NCBI GenBank assembly: GCA_947475315.1
Contig: CANJMY010000026.1
Span: 1 to 43,351, forward strand
Direction of reading: 5' to 3'
Length of the DNA stretch: 43,351 nucleotides
Source of the DNA: Pseudomonadota bacterium
Lineage (GTDB): Bacteria > Myxococcota_A > UBA796 > GCA-2862545
The translations under genes and the position numbers were made by a program. Of this stretch, positions 8,147-17,073 are shown one piece after another. Below the pieces are notes generated by a model. The model saw nothing but the letters and a program-made list of their open reading frames with translations. It searched no databases and was not told the DNA's origin. Each line of letters begins with the position of its first letter. Position 1 is the first letter of the stretch.

Positions 8147-9955
8147 ATGAGCACCCAGCGCTACGTGGCCGACGCCACCGACATCAACTTCGTCCTCTTC
8201 GAGCAGCTGAAGATCCACGAGGTGTTCGCGAATTTCACCGCGTATGCCGGGTTTGACAGGGACACGTACGAGAACGTCGTCGCCGAGATCATCCGCGTGT
8301 CGGAGGAGGTCTTGGGTCCGGTCGACAAGATCTCGGACCGCCAGGGCGTGAAGTTCGACGGCGTCGGCAACGTCACCACGCCGGACGCCTTCAAGGGCGC
8401 GTGGAGCGCGCTGGCCGAGGGCGGCTGGATCGGCATCGACGCGGCGGCCGACGTCGGTGGCTCGGGCCTCCCCCACCTGATCGGCCTCGTCACGCACGAG
8501 CTGCTCGCCGGCTCCGCGATGGCCTTCGCCATGTACCCGGGCCTCACGGCGTCCTGTGCGCGCGTCGTCGCCAAGTTCGCGATGCCCGCCCAGCGCGAGA
8601 TGGTCGCGACCAAGATGTTCACCGGCCAGTGGGCGGGCACCATGTGCCTGACCGAAGCCGCCGCGGGCTCTGACGTCGGCAGCAACCGCTGCGCAGCCAA
8701 CCGCACGGACGTCCCCGGCGAGTACCTGCTCGAGGGTGAGAAGATCTTCATCTCGGGCGGCGACCAGGACCTCACCGAGAACATCATCCACGCCGTGCTC
8801 GCCCGCACGCCGGACGCCCCGGCCGGCACCCGCGGCCTGTCACTCTTCCTCGTGCCCAAGGTCAACTTCGACGCGGAGGGCAACCTCGGCAGCCGCAACG
8901 GCGCGTTCGTGTCGGGCATCGAGCACAAGATGGGCATCATGGGCTCGGCCACCTGCACGCTCGTGTTGGGCGCGGACGGCCCCTGCAAGGGCTACCTGTT
9001 CGGCGCCGAAGGCGAGGGCATGCCGATCATGTTCCACCTCATGAACGAGGCCCGCATCGGCGTCGGCAACCAGGGCCTGGGCAAGGCCTGGGCCGCGTAC
9101 CAGAACGCGCTCGCCTACGCCAAGGACCGAACCCAGGGCAGCTCGATCGACCAGTTCAAGAACGCCGACGCGCCGCGCGTCGCGATCGTCGCGCACCCCG
9201 ACGTCCGCCGCAACCTCATGCTCCAGAAGTGCCGGATCGAGGCGCTCCGCGGCCTGATCTACCGCATGGGCTTCTACTCTGACGTCGCCGAGCACACGAC
9301 CGACGCCGCCGCCAAGGAGCAGGCGCAGGACCGCATGGAGCTCCTCACCCCGATCGTGAAGGGCCACGGCACCGACGTCGGCTTCGAGTGCACCGTTCTC
9401 GCGCTCCAGATCTTCGGCGGCGCTGGCTACACGCAGGAGTACCCGGCCGAGCAGCACGTCCGCGACGCCAAGATCACCTCCGTTTACGAAGGCACGAACG
9501 GCATCCAGGCGATGGACCTGGTCGGCCGCAAGATGCGCATGAAGGGCGGAGGCCTGGTCATGGGCTGGATGGCGGACGCGCAGGCCACCTGCGCCCACGG
9601 CCGCGACGCCGGCCTGGCCGCTGAGGCCGACCTGATCGAGAAGGCCGTGCAGACCACCGGCGCCACCGCGATGCACCTCGCGGGCCTCGGCGGCGCGGGC
9701 AACCTCGCCGGCGCCATGGTCAACGCCACCCCGTTCCTCGAGCTGATGGGCATCGTGATGCTCGCGGTCGAGTCGCTGGAGCAGGCGATCGTCGCCAAGG
9801 CGGTCATTGAGCGCGACGGCGAGACCACGCACCTCGCGGGCAAGCTGCTGAACGTCCGCTTCTACGTCCGCAACATCCTCCCGAAGGCCACGGCGATCTC
9901 GAAGTCCATCCAGGGCGACGACTACGCCTGCCTCGACGAGCGCCTGTTCGCGTAG
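8147..9955 (+). CDS. Acyl-CoA dehydrogenase, long (about 600-residue) type
   Basis: A flavin enzyme that introduces the alpha-beta double bond in acyl-CoA, the first step of beta-oxidation. The 602-residue protein has the usual N-terminal helical, beta-barrel (TEAAAGSD) and C-terminal helical domains plus an extra C-terminal region of about 130 residues, as in the DmdC/FadE-like long forms. The catalytic base is probably E448 in VYEGTNGIQ. I choose ATG 8147, which has GAGGAA at 4-base spacing; ATG 8117 lies inside the palindromic operator and has no ribosome site. The operator suggests induction by fatty acids. Electrons would go to ETF. The exact chain length is not readable. Confidence 0.92.
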   Translation: MSTQRYVADATDINFVLFEQLKIHEVFANFTAYAGFDRDTYENVVAEIIRVSEEVLGPVDKISDRQGVKFDGVGNVTTPDAFKGAWSALAEGGWIGIDAAADVGGSGLPHLIGLVTHELLAGSAMAFAMYPGLTASCARVVAKFAMPAQREMVATKMFTGQWAGTMCLTEAAAGSDVGSNRCAANRTDVPGEYLLEGEKIFISGGDQDLTENIIHAVLARTPDAPAGTRGLSLFLVPKVNFDAEGNLGSRNGAFVSGIEHKMGIMGSATCTLVLGADGPCKGYLFGAEGEGMPIMFHLMNEARIGVGNQGLGKAWAAYQNALAYAKDRTQGSSIDQFKNADAPRVAIVAHPDVRRNLMLQKCRIEALRGLIYRMGFYSDVAEHTTDAAAKEQAQDRMELLTPIVKGHGTDVGFECTVLALQIFGGAGYTQEYPAEQHVRDAKITSVYEGTNGIQAMDLVGRKMRMKGGGLVMGWMADAQATCAHGRDAGLAAEADLIEKAVQTTGATAMHLAGLGGAGNLAGAMVNATPFLELMGIVMLAVESLEQAIVAKAVIERDGETTHLAGKLLNVRFYVRNILPKATAISKSIQGDDYACLDERLFA

Positions 9956-9969
9956 TCCCGCGCGGCGCG

Positions 9970-9987
9970 GCCCGCCTTCGGGCGGGC
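9970..9987. terminator. UUCG-loop hairpin after acyl-CoA dehydrogenase
   Basis: A 7-bp GC stem, GCCCGCC and GGCGGGC, closed by a TTCG tetraloop, 15 bases after the stop codon. It is the first of three hairpins between convergent genes. Confidence 0.5.
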
Positions 9988-9997
9988 GGAACGCAAG

Positions 9998-10029
9998 AGC
10001 CCCCGAGCGCCACGAGGCGCCCGGGGGCT
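9998..10029. terminator. Strong 14-bp hairpin, probable bidirectional terminator
   Basis: Arms AGCCCCCGAGCGCC and GGCGCCCGGGGGCT pair over 14 positions with a single A-C mismatch and an ACGA loop. T-rich sequence follows loosely (CGTGCTTCTGG). It lies between the convergent acyl-CoA dehydrogenase and muramidase genes, so it may serve both. Confidence 0.7.
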
Positions 10030-10048
10030 TCGTGCTTCTGGGTCCTCT

Positions 10049-10070
10049 TGTCGCGCACCACCGCGCGACA
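10049..10070. terminator. Third hairpin between convergent genes
   Basis: A perfect 8-bp stem, TGTCGCGC and GCGCGACA, with loop ACCACC. It is placed to act on transcripts from the minus-strand muramidase gene. No T tract follows on that strand. Confidence 0.45.
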
Positions 10071-10125
10071 GGCGCGGCCTAGCGGCGCCGCACGGCAGCC
10101 GATGCGGCGGGCCGAGGTGCCCCGA

Positions 10126-11310
10126 TCAGCTCGTGTAGATCAGGACCTCGGCGCGCTTGCGACGGAAGGCCTCGAGCTCGGGGCGCCAGCCGGCCAGCAG
10201 CGGCACGGTCGGCAGGCCCCGCTCCAGCGTCTGGCGGAAGACGACCGAGCCCGTGAGCAGGTCGATCGCCTCGCGGTCGCGGACGAACTCGTAAGGGTCC
10301 TTGCGCCACGCGAAGCGGGCCGGGTCGGCCCGACGGGCGGCCTCGATCGTGACGATGCCGAGCAGGAACGCATCGACGAGGTTGCGGCCGAGGACGTGGA
10401 CCTCGACGCCCCCGCACAGCTCGCCCGCGTGCTTCTGAAAGCCGGGCTGGAAGGCCGCCGGGCGAAAGCCAATGCCCAGCAGGCCCGCGTCGGCCGCGAC
10501 CCGATCACACCACGCGGTCAGCTTGACCGGGTCGATCCAGGGCGCGCCGAACAGGTGGAAGGGGCGCGTGGTGCCGCGACCTTCAGAGAAATTGGTGGCC
10601 TCGAACAGGCACATACCGGGGTAGATGAGCGCGGTCTCGACCGTGGGCATGTTGGGCGACGGGTAGACCCACGGCAGGCGGGTGTCCTCGTACCACATGC
10701 TGCGGTTCCAGCCGTCACAAGCGATGATCTCGACGTCGCAACGCACGCCGCAGAAGCGAACGAAGTAGCGCGCCAATTCACCCACCGTCATGCCGTGGCG
10801 GACGGCGAGCGGGTAGGCGCCGACGAAGCTCTCGAAGCCCTCGCGGACGACGTTGCCCTCGACGCTGATCCCGTTGATGGGGTTGGGACGGTCCAGGACC
10901 ATCACCTTCTTACGCAGCTTGCCCGCCACCTCCATCACGAAGCCCAGCGTGGCCTGGTACGTGTAGAAGCGGGCGCCGATGTCTTGGATGTCGAACAGGA
11001 TGATGTCGAGGTCGGCGATGTCCTCCGGGCGGGGACGCAACGACTCCTCGGACTTGCCATACAGGGACACCACAGGGATCCCGCTCACCGAGTCGCGGGG
11101 CTCGTCGACCGAGACCATATCCTGGGCAAAGGCCCGGACGCCGTGCTCGGGGCCGAACAGCCGCACCACGTTCACGCCCGCGATGCGCAGGCGGTCGATG
11201 GCATGGCGCAGACGCGAGTCGACCGCCGTGTGGTTGCACACGAAGCCGACGCGCGCGCCGTGCAGCGCGTCGAGTCGCTCATCCAGGAGAACTTCCAGTC
11301 CGGTCCGCAT
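10126..11310 (-). CDS. DUF1343 / NamZ-type exo-beta-N-acetylmuramidase
   Basis: A 394-residue protein of the DUF1343 family, now known from Bacillus NamZ (glycoside hydrolase family 171) to release terminal MurNAc from peptidoglycan fragments. Typical family segments are visible: an N-terminal Rossmann-like part with LFGPEHGVRA, a DIQDIGARFYTY segment, and a later FSEGRGTTRPFHL segment. I see no signal peptide, so it may act in the cytosol or be exported another way; many family members are secreted. I choose ATG 11310, with GGGGG upstream; a GTG at 11319 is possible. It lies 18 bases downstream of the aminotransferase gene on the same strand, probably one operon. Confidence 0.85.
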   Translation of the reverse strand: MRTGLEVLLDERLDALHGARVGFVCNHTAVDSRLRHAIDRLRIAGVNVVRLFGPEHGVRAFAQDMVSVDEPRDSVSGIPVVSLYGKSEESLRPRPEDIADLDIILFDIQDIGARFYTYQATLGFVMEVAGKLRKKVMVLDRPNPINGISVEGNVVREGFESFVGAYPLAVRHGMTVGELARYFVRFCGVRCDVEIIACDGWNRSMWYEDTRLPWVYPSPNMPTVETALIYPGMCLFEATNFSEGRGTTRPFHLFGAPWIDPVKLTAWCDRVAADAGLLGIGFRPAAFQPGFQKHAGELCGGVEVHVLGRNLVDAFLLGIVTIEAARRADPARFAWRKDPYEFVRDREAIDLLTGSVVFRQTLERGLPTVPLLAGWRPELEAFRRKRAEVLIYTS

Positions 11311-11328
11311 CCCAAGCACCCCCTAAGC

Positions 11329-12093
11329 CTACCCTTCCACGCCAGCCAGCAACGTGCCAACCGGATCCCACCCCGGCAGCGCCACCCCATCCAGCTCGAC
11401 CACCGGCGCGAGCACCCGCGTCGTGCTGGCTACATAGAGCCCGTCCCAGGGGCCTGCCGCAAGCGCTCCCTCGCGATGAACACGCAAATTCAACACAGCC
11501 GCGCGGTCGAGCAGCTCGTTTAGCGTGGTCGAAGCCAGGATCCGGCCGTCATGCGGCGCCGTCCAGATCACGCCATCGACCACCGCGACGATCGCGGCGG
11601 TCGTGGCCTCGGTGAACCGACCGTGCGCGTCGACCCGCAGGACCTCGTCCACGCCGGACCGCTTCACGGCCACGATCCACGGCGCGCGGCTGGTGTGCTT
11701 GACGGCCCCGCCCAAGAAAGGGTCGTCCACATGCGGGCCGCGGACGGCGCGGACAGAGCGGAACAGGCGGCCCTCCTCGAGGTCTTCGGCGACGATGACC
11801 CTGGCACCGCCGCCCGTGAGCGTCAACCGAATCCGACAGCCGCCGCCGTGCGCGCGGGCCAGCGCTGTCAACTCAACCTCAAGCAACGACCGCGGGGGCA
11901 TGGGGATCAGCGCCGAGTCGGCGCTCTGCGCGAGCCGGTCCAGGTGCGCGCCAAGGCGCGGGATCTGCCCTTGGTCGGCGCTCATCGTCTCGAAGATCGC
12001 CCAGCCGACGGTGAACGCCGGGTCCGTCACCGGCACGCGCGCTTCGGCCAGTGGGACGATGTGTCCGTCCAGGCTGACGATCGTCCCGGCCAT
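11329..12093 (-). CDS. Aminotransferase class IV (D-amino acid transaminase / ADC-lyase-like)
   Basis: A 254-residue PLP enzyme of fold type IV, the group of branched-chain and D-amino acid aminotransferases and 4-amino-4-deoxychorismate lyase (PabC). Recognisable parts are GWAIFETM near the N-terminus, the probable PLP lysine K132 in AVKHTSRAP, and FTEATTAAI, which takes the place of the family's phosphate-binding E-A/G-x-x-x-N segment. The Asn is absent, so activity details are open. ATG 12093 has GGGGAGGG just upstream. The frame stays open far upstream to 15345, but that part lies antisense to the two-component genes and is not real. With NamZ next door, a role in D-amino acid or muropeptide turnover is tempting, but PabC cannot be excluded. 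Confidence 0.8.
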   Translation of the reverse strand: MAGTIVSLDGHIVPLAEARVPVTDPAFTVGWAIFETMSADQGQIPRLGAHLDRLAQSADSALIPMPPRSLLEVELTALARAHGGGCRIRLTLTGGGARVIVAEDLEEGRLFRSVRAVRGPHVDDPFLGGAVKHTSRAPWIVAVKRSGVDEVLRVDAHGRFTEATTAAIVAVVDGVIWTAPHDGRILASTTLNELLDRAAVLNLRVHREGALAAGPWDGLYVASTTRVLAPVVELDGVALPGWDPVGTLLAGVEG

Positions 12094-12131
12094 GCACCCT
12101 CCCCACCGACGCGGCCAGAGCATGGCGCGCC

Positions 12132-12140
12132 TGCTAGCGT
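12132..12140 (+). promoter_or_regulatory. TGCTAGCGT, extended -10-like element
   Basis: TGC-TAGCGT ends 37 bases before the histidine kinase start. It is one of four TGCTAG elements found upstream of genes here. I see no good -35. Confidence 0.35.
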
Positions 12141-12177
12141 TATCCTGGCAGCGCGCCGCACGCGCCGTCCGGGTCTG

Positions 12178-14241
12178 ATGCCAACCACGCGGTCCCGCCT
12201 CCGCCGACACCTGACCCGCCTGCTCGCTCGCCGACGCGGGTCGGCCGCCGCGCTGCGTGATCTGGAGCAGCTCAACGAGGTCCTCCGGTTCTCGCTGCTG
12301 TTCACGCTGTTGATCCTGCTCCCCGTGGTCTTGTTGGCCCTGCTGGCCCTGCGCTCGATCCAGGCTGAGGAGATCGTGGTCGACGCCGGCAGCGAGCAGC
12401 GCGCCGAAGCGATCACCATCCAGGTACAGGACAGCCTGGGCTCGCTGCACGACGAGTTCGAGGACGAGGCCCGCGCCAGCATGTCGGAGGGCGACGCCGC
12501 GCTCCAGCAGATGTCGGCGATCGGCCTGCGCGGCGCGTTCCGCTTCGACGCGAACGGCGAGTTGGTCAGCCCGTTCGTGTGGCCGGGGCCTGACGACACG
12601 TGGCCGGACACCACGGCGGCGTACGAACAAGCCCTCACGCAGGCCACCCGCCTGGATCGCGTTCGAGGCAGCGCCGACGCCCAACGCGCCTGGGAGCGCG
12701 CCGCGCGCTTGGCCACCGCACCCGCGCACCGCGCTGAGGCCCGCCTGGGCGCAGCGCGCGCGCTCGCCCGCGCCAACGACCCACGCGCCGACGCCGCGCT
12801 CGTCCTGACCGCCAACGAGTTCCCCACCCTTCGCGACCGGCGCGGCGTCCGCGTCGCGGACATCGCCAACACCCTGCGCGCCGACCTGGCCGAGCGCACG
12901 GCCCGCCCCGAAGACGCGACGCGCATCCGTCGCGGCATCGTGGACCACGCGCTGGCGGCGGACTGGAAGATCGGCTTCCCGGCCGACGGGTTCGTCGCTG
13001 AGCGCGCGCTGGAGGCCCTCGCGGGCGGCATGGACGAGGCCGCGCGCAAGCTGGCGCTCGATCGGGTCCGCGCGCGCGCGTCGCAGCTGTACCAGGCCGC
13101 CGCACTCGCCGACGAGCTGCGCGTCGCGTCCAAGCGCCATGGCGCCGAGGGCGAGTTCGTCTACACGCCCGAGACCAGGTCCCTGTGGGCCTCCGTGGCC
13201 TGGAAGGACGGCGCGCTGGCGTTCGCGTTCGACTACGACGCGCTGCGCGCCGAGCTGCAGCACCACGTGGTCGACGTCGCCAACCGGATCGACAGCAACC
13301 TCTCCGCCGAGCTGCGGTCCGCCCGCGACGCCGTGGACGGCACGCTCGCGCGCCGCAGCCTCGCGCCCGATCTGCCCGCGCTCGACGTGATCGTTCGCAA
13401 CGCCGACCCCACGGCGCTCATCACGCAGCGGTCGCGGTCGGGCCTGCAGCGACGGCTGGTGATCGCCCTCGCGCTGCTCGCCGTGTCCATCGGCGTGTTC
13501 GCCGCGGTGCGCACGGTGGGTCGCGAGGTCGAAGGCGCGCGCGCCAAGGCCGACTTCGCCGCCAACGTCAGCCACGAGCTGCGCAGCCCGATCACCCAGA
13601 TCCGCCTCAAGGGCGAGGCGCTGCAGCTCGATCTGGTCTACGACGACGCCGACCGTCAGGCCCACTACGACGCGATCGTGCGCGAGTGCGAGCGCCTGTC
13701 GCGCCTCGTCGACAACGTGCTCGACTTCTCGGCGATCGAGCGCGGCGTGAAGAAATACACGCTGCGCGCCGAGGACCTGGGCGAGATCATCGTTCGCTCC
13801 GCCGAGGCCTGCCGTTCCGCCGCAGACGCCGCCAGCCTCAAGCTCGAGGTCAGCCTGCCCGACGAGATCCCGGTGGTCTGGGTGGACCGCGAAGCGATCG
13901 GCCAGGTGATGACAAACCTGCTTTCCAACGCGATCAAGTACGGGTCGGACGGCAAGCTGGTGGAGGTGGTCTGCCGCGTCACAGTGGACGGCGCCGAGGT
14001 CAGCGTGACCGACCACGGCATCGGCATCGGCGCGGACGACCAGGCCAAGATCTTCGAGCACTTCTACCGAGTGCAGTCCTCCGAGGTGCGCAGACGCCGC
14101 GGAACCGGTATTGGCTTGACGATCGTGCGTTACATTGTAGAAGCCCACGGCGGCACCATCGCGGTGCAGTCTGCGATCGGAGAGGGCAGCACCTTCACGG
14201 TGACCCTCCCCACGCAGCCGCCCAAAGGTGCGGGAGGTTGA
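12178..14241 (+). CDS. Membrane sensor histidine kinase
   Basis: A 687-residue two-component sensor. TM1 spans about 38-58 and TM2 about 426-447, leaving an unusually large extracytoplasmic region of about 365 residues. That region is helical, rich in Ala and Arg and looks TPR-like; I do not recognise it as a known sensor domain. The cytoplasmic part has the H box with H466 (NVSHELRSP), an N box (NLLSNAIKYG), a DHGIGIG segment and the G box GTGIGLTIV. No HAMP or PAS domain is obvious. The start is ATG 12178, because the protein-like region begins there. The response regulator starts 3 bases after its stop, so they form a cognate pair. Confidence 0.92.
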   Translation: MPTTRSRLRRHLTRLLARRRGSAAALRDLEQLNEVLRFSLLFTLLILLPVVLLALLALRSIQAEEIVVDAGSEQRAEAITIQVQDSLGSLHDEFEDEARASMSEGDAALQQMSAIGLRGAFRFDANGELVSPFVWPGPDDTWPDTTAAYEQALTQATRLDRVRGSADAQRAWERAARLATAPAHRAEARLGAARALARANDPRADAALVLTANEFPTLRDRRGVRVADIANTLRADLAERTARPEDATRIRRGIVDHALAADWKIGFPADGFVAERALEALAGGMDEAARKLALDRVRARASQLYQAAALADELRVASKRHGAEGEFVYTPETRSLWASVAWKDGALAFAFDYDALRAELQHHVVDVANRIDSNLSAELRSARDAVDGTLARRSLAPDLPALDVIVRNADPTALITQRSRSGLQRRLVIALALLAVSIGVFAAVRTVGREVEGARAKADFAANVSHELRSPITQIRLKGEALQLDLVYDDADRQAHYDAIVRECERLSRLVDNVLDFSAIERGVKKYTLRAEDLGEIIVRSAEACRSAADAASLKLEVSLPDEIPVVWVDREAIGQVMTNLLSNAIKYGSDGKLVEVVCRVTVDGAEVSVTDHGIGIGADDQAKIFEHFYRVQSSEVRRRRGTGIGLTIVRYIVEAHGGTIAVQSAIGEGSTFTVTLPTQPPKGAGG

Positions 14242-14244
14242 TTC

Positions 14245-14940
14245 ATGCCCCGGATCCTGTTTGTCGAAGACGAGGAAGCGGTCCTCGAGACGATGAAGCG
14301 GTTCTTCACGCGAGAGAACTACGACGTCTTCGGCGCCCGTAGCCTCTCCGGGGCGCTGGACATCGCCCGTCGGCACCCGCCGGACGTCGCCGTCCTGGAC
14401 GTGATGCTCAACGAAGGCCCCGAGCCCGAGCATGACGGCTTCGACGTCTGCAAGGCGCTGCGCGACGAAGAGTACGACGGCCCGGTGATCTTCGTGACCG
14501 CCCGTACGTCCGAGGCCGACAAGCTCACGGGCTTCGACCTTGGCGCGGACGACTACGTCACCAAGCCCTTCTCGCTGCTCGAGCTCAAGGCGCGCGTGTC
14601 GGCCGTGCTCCGTCGCACCGGCGGCGCCCGCTCGATCTACCGCTTCGGCGACATCGAAGTGGACCTGGACAACTACGTCATCCGCCACACCGATGGCGAG
14701 GAGCGGCTGTCCAACCGCGAGCAGGAGCTGCTGCGCTACCTGATCGAGCACCGCGGCACCGTGCTCCCGCGCGGCGAGCTGCTGACCGGCATCTGGAAGT
14801 ACTCGCCCAACGTCACCACGCGCACCGTGGACACGCACATCCTGAACGTGCGCAAGAAGCTCCGGGATGACGCCGCGAGCCCCCGCTTCATCGAGACGCT
14901 GCACGGCGTCGGGTACCGCTTCATCGCGTCCGAGGGATGA
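14245..14940 (+). CDS. OmpR-family response regulator
   Basis: A 231-residue DNA-binding response regulator, partner of the kinase just upstream. The receiver domain has D9, the phospho-acceptor D52, T85 and K107 (VTKPFS). The loop after the acceptor is longer than usual (NEGPEPEHDGF), an acidic insertion at the dimer/kinase face. The winged-helix domain covers about 130-231 and ends with the usual RFIETLHGVGYRF. The order kinase-then-regulator, with 3-base gaps on both sides, implies one transcript. Regulated targets are unknown; the downstream secreted-protein gene is the obvious candidate. Confidence 0.94.
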   Translation: MPRILFVEDEEAVLETMKRFFTRENYDVFGARSLSGALDIARRHPPDVAVLDVMLNEGPEPEHDGFDVCKALRDEEYDGPVIFVTARTSEADKLTGFDLGADDYVTKPFSLLELKARVSAVLRRTGGARSIYRFGDIEVDLDNYVIRHTDGEERLSNREQELLRYLIEHRGTVLPRGELLTGIWKYSPNVTTRTVDTHILNVRKKLRDDAASPRFIETLHGVGYRFIASEG

Positions 14941-14943
14941 GCC

Positions 14944-15771
14944 TTGCGGCCGCGCGTCTGGCCTGCGCTCGCGCTCGTGGTGACGGGCACGGTCGCCCTC
15001 GCGGGTGAGCCGCCGGTGTCGTGGTCCGAGGTCCAGCGCGCCCAGGTCGACGAGTCGATCGACGGCGACGAGGCCGCGGCGGTCCAACGCTACGAAGACC
15101 TGGTGCACAACCGCCTCACCGCCGGCGATCCGAACCTGTCGGACGCGCTGTACTGGCTCGCCGCGGCGCGTTGGTCGCTCGGCGACCTGAAGGGCGCGCG
15201 CGACGCGCTCGACCAGTGCATCCGCTCCGGCGTGAACAAGGGACGCTGCATCGACCTGCGCAGCCACATCGACTTGGAAGAGGACAGCGTCCGCGTCACG
15301 CCGCTGACCTGGACCTTCGACACGGAAGACCACGGCTTCTTCCACCCGCGCGAGGACTGGGATCGCGGGTCGATCCGCATCGTCAAGGACGGCGGCGGCT
15401 CGGTGCTGTCGTGGACGACCCAGGTCGATCCGCTCGTCCCCGACAAGCTGGTCGTGGGCTTCAAGGACCCTTCACCCGCGCCGTCCGTCATGCGCCTGAC
15501 CGCGACGAGCGTGAACCTGTTGGCCACGCTCGAGATCACGCTCGTGGACGCCTACGGGCACGTGTTCTCGCCGCCGCCCGCCACCTGGGTGCTGCCTCAG
15601 GGCAAGCCGACCACGATCGAGCTGCGCATGGACAGCGTGACCGACCAGGCCGGGGAAGGCGCCAAGCTCGTGCCCTCGCAGCTGCATCGCCTGATCGTGC
15701 GCGACATCACCGGCCGCTACGGGAACGTCGGCGCCAACGAGATCCGCGTCGACACGTTCACCGTCCGCTGA
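14944..15771 (+). CDS. Secreted protein with TPR-like and beta-sandwich regions, unknown function
   Basis: A 275-residue exported protein starting at TTG 14944, 3 bases after the regulator stop; GAGGG lies within the regulator's last codons. The signal peptide is clear (LALVVTGTVALAGEP). Residues of about 30-100 look like one or two TPR-type helical pairs (SDALYWLAAARWSLGD), with two Cys (C94 and C101 by my count) close together. The remainder is beta-rich with WTFDTEDHGF, resembling the CIA30/carbohydrate-binding type of sandwich, though I cannot confirm this. As third gene of the two-component operon it could be an extracytoplasmic accessory to the sensor or an output protein. I do not recognise the family. 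Confidence 0.75.
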   Translation: MRPRVWPALALVVTGTVALAGEPPVSWSEVQRAQVDESIDGDEAAAVQRYEDLVHNRLTAGDPNLSDALYWLAAARWSLGDLKGARDALDQCIRSGVNKGRCIDLRSHIDLEEDSVRVTPLTWTFDTEDHGFFHPREDWDRGSIRIVKDGGGSVLSWTTQVDPLVPDKLVVGFKDPSPAPSVMRLTATSVNLLATLEITLVDAYGHVFSPPPATWVLPQGKPTTIELRMDSVTDQAGEGAKLVPSQLHRLIVRDITGRYGNVGANEIRVDTFTVR

Positions 15772-15795
15772 GGCGGCGGTCGGGCCCCGCGTCCG

Positions 15796-16926
15796 TCAGC
15801 CTGACGCACGGAGCGCGTGGAGGGCCCTGACAGCCTCGTCCAGCAGGGCGGGGGCGACCTGCCACCACAGGGCGTCGCCGGCGCCGCCAGCGGTCAGGAC
15901 GGCCACGCCAGCCTCCGAGAGCAGCGCCTCGCCGCGGGCGGACAGGTCAGCTCGCTCGCCCGCCGAGGAGCCGACGGCGGTCACCACGGCGATGGGGGCC
16001 GCGACGGCGCCGTTCGGCAGCGCGAGGCCGCCGTGGGCGTTGCGGACGTCGACGTGCAGCGTGGCGCCGACGCGGCGACGCACTCGGCCGCCCGAGCGAG
16101 AGATGGCGGCCGCGACGTCGAGGGGCTGCTCGCCCAGCGCGACGGCCACGAGCTGGTTGTCGCCGGTGACCGCGGTGATCGGCGTGCCGTCGACCGCGCC
16201 CGCCCGCAGGCGCGTGCCCGAGCCCGGCCCGAAGGTGGAGGACGCGACGATCTCGATGCCGTGGTCGCGCGCGTAGCGGACCGCGTCCTCGAACAGCACC
16301 TTGGCGCCGCCGCGGGCCAGCTCCAGCGCCTCGTCCAGGCCCATCGCGTCGATCTTGGCGGCGTCGGTGACCACGCGAGGGTCGCTCGACCACACGCCGT
16401 CCACGTCCGAGCATATCTCGCACCAGTCCGCCTTCAGCGCGGCGGCCAGCACGACGGCGGTGGTGTCCGAGCCGCCGCGACCGAGCGTCGTCACCTCGCG
16501 CTCACGGCTGACGCCCTGAAAACCAGCGACCACGACCACGTTGCCCGCGGCCAGCTCGCGCTCGATGCGATCGGGGCGCACCTCGACCACGCGCGCGTCC
16601 GCGTGGCGCTCGTCGGTGACGATGCCGGACTGCGAGCCGGTCAGCGACACGGCGGGCACCCCTGCCTCGCGCAGGGCCATGGCGAGCAGGGCGACGCTGA
16701 TGCGCTCGCCAACGCTCACCAGCATGTCCAGCTCGCGACGATCCGGGCGCGCCGCGACCTGATGCGCCAGCGCCAGCAGCTCGTTGGTGGTGTTGCCCAT
16801 GGCGCTCACCACGGCCACCACGCCCGCGCCCTCGGCCCGCGTGGCCGCGATGCGGGCCGCCACCGCGCGGATGCGCTCCAGGTCTGCGACCGACGACCCA
16901 CCGTACTTCTGCACGACCACGCGCAT
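15796..16926 (-). CDS. lysC: Aspartate kinase
   Basis: Phosphorylates aspartate at the entry to lysine, threonine, methionine and diaminopimelate synthesis. The 376-residue protein has KYGGSSVAD at the N-terminus, the [10 protein letters not shown] substrate/ATP motif and [12 protein letters not shown]. The catalytic part is intact. The C-terminal regulatory part is short (the family is usually 400 residues or more) and the second ACT domain reads [13 protein letters not shown] where classical enzymes have an IS-T/S-SEI effector motif, so feedback control may be altered. I choose ATG 16926 with GAGGGAG at good spacing; the open frame continues to 16974. It is convergent with the secreted-protein gene and divergent from pssA. 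Confidence 0.92.
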   Translation of the reverse strand: MRVVVQKYGGSSVADLERIRAVAARIAATRAEGAGVVAVVSAMGNTTNELLALAHQVAARPDRRELDMLVSVGERISVALLAMALREAGVPAVSLTGSQSGIVTDERHADARVVEVRPDRIERELAAGNVVVVAGFQGVSREREVTTLGRGGSDTTAVVLAAALKADWCEICSDVDGVWSSDPRVVTDAAKIDAMGLDEALELARGGAKVLFEDAVRYARDHGIEIVASSTFGPGSGTRLRAGAVDGTPITAVTGDNQLVAVALGEQPLDVAAAISRSGGRVRRRVGATLHVDVRNAHGGLALPNGAVAAPIAVVTAVGSSAGERADLSARGEALLSEAGVAVLTAGGAGDALWWQVAPALLDEAVRALHALRASG

Positions 16927-17073
16927 GACCGAACTCCCTCGACCGCGTCCGACGTGCCCGCCTCGTAGCCTCACCGCGCGAGCGCGTCACCGGGACCATG
17001 CTTGCCGAGCAGGCCCGCGTGGCGTACCTGGGTGCGTCCGGTCGCCGCTTGGTGACCGAAGAGGGGCAAGTCG

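Noticed and set aside
12094..15345. Minus-strand frame open for over 1,000 codons upstream of the aminotransferase
   Set aside because: It lies antisense to a clear kinase, regulator and secreted protein; its translation is low-complexity and unlike any protein. Long antisense frames are common in very GC-rich DNA.
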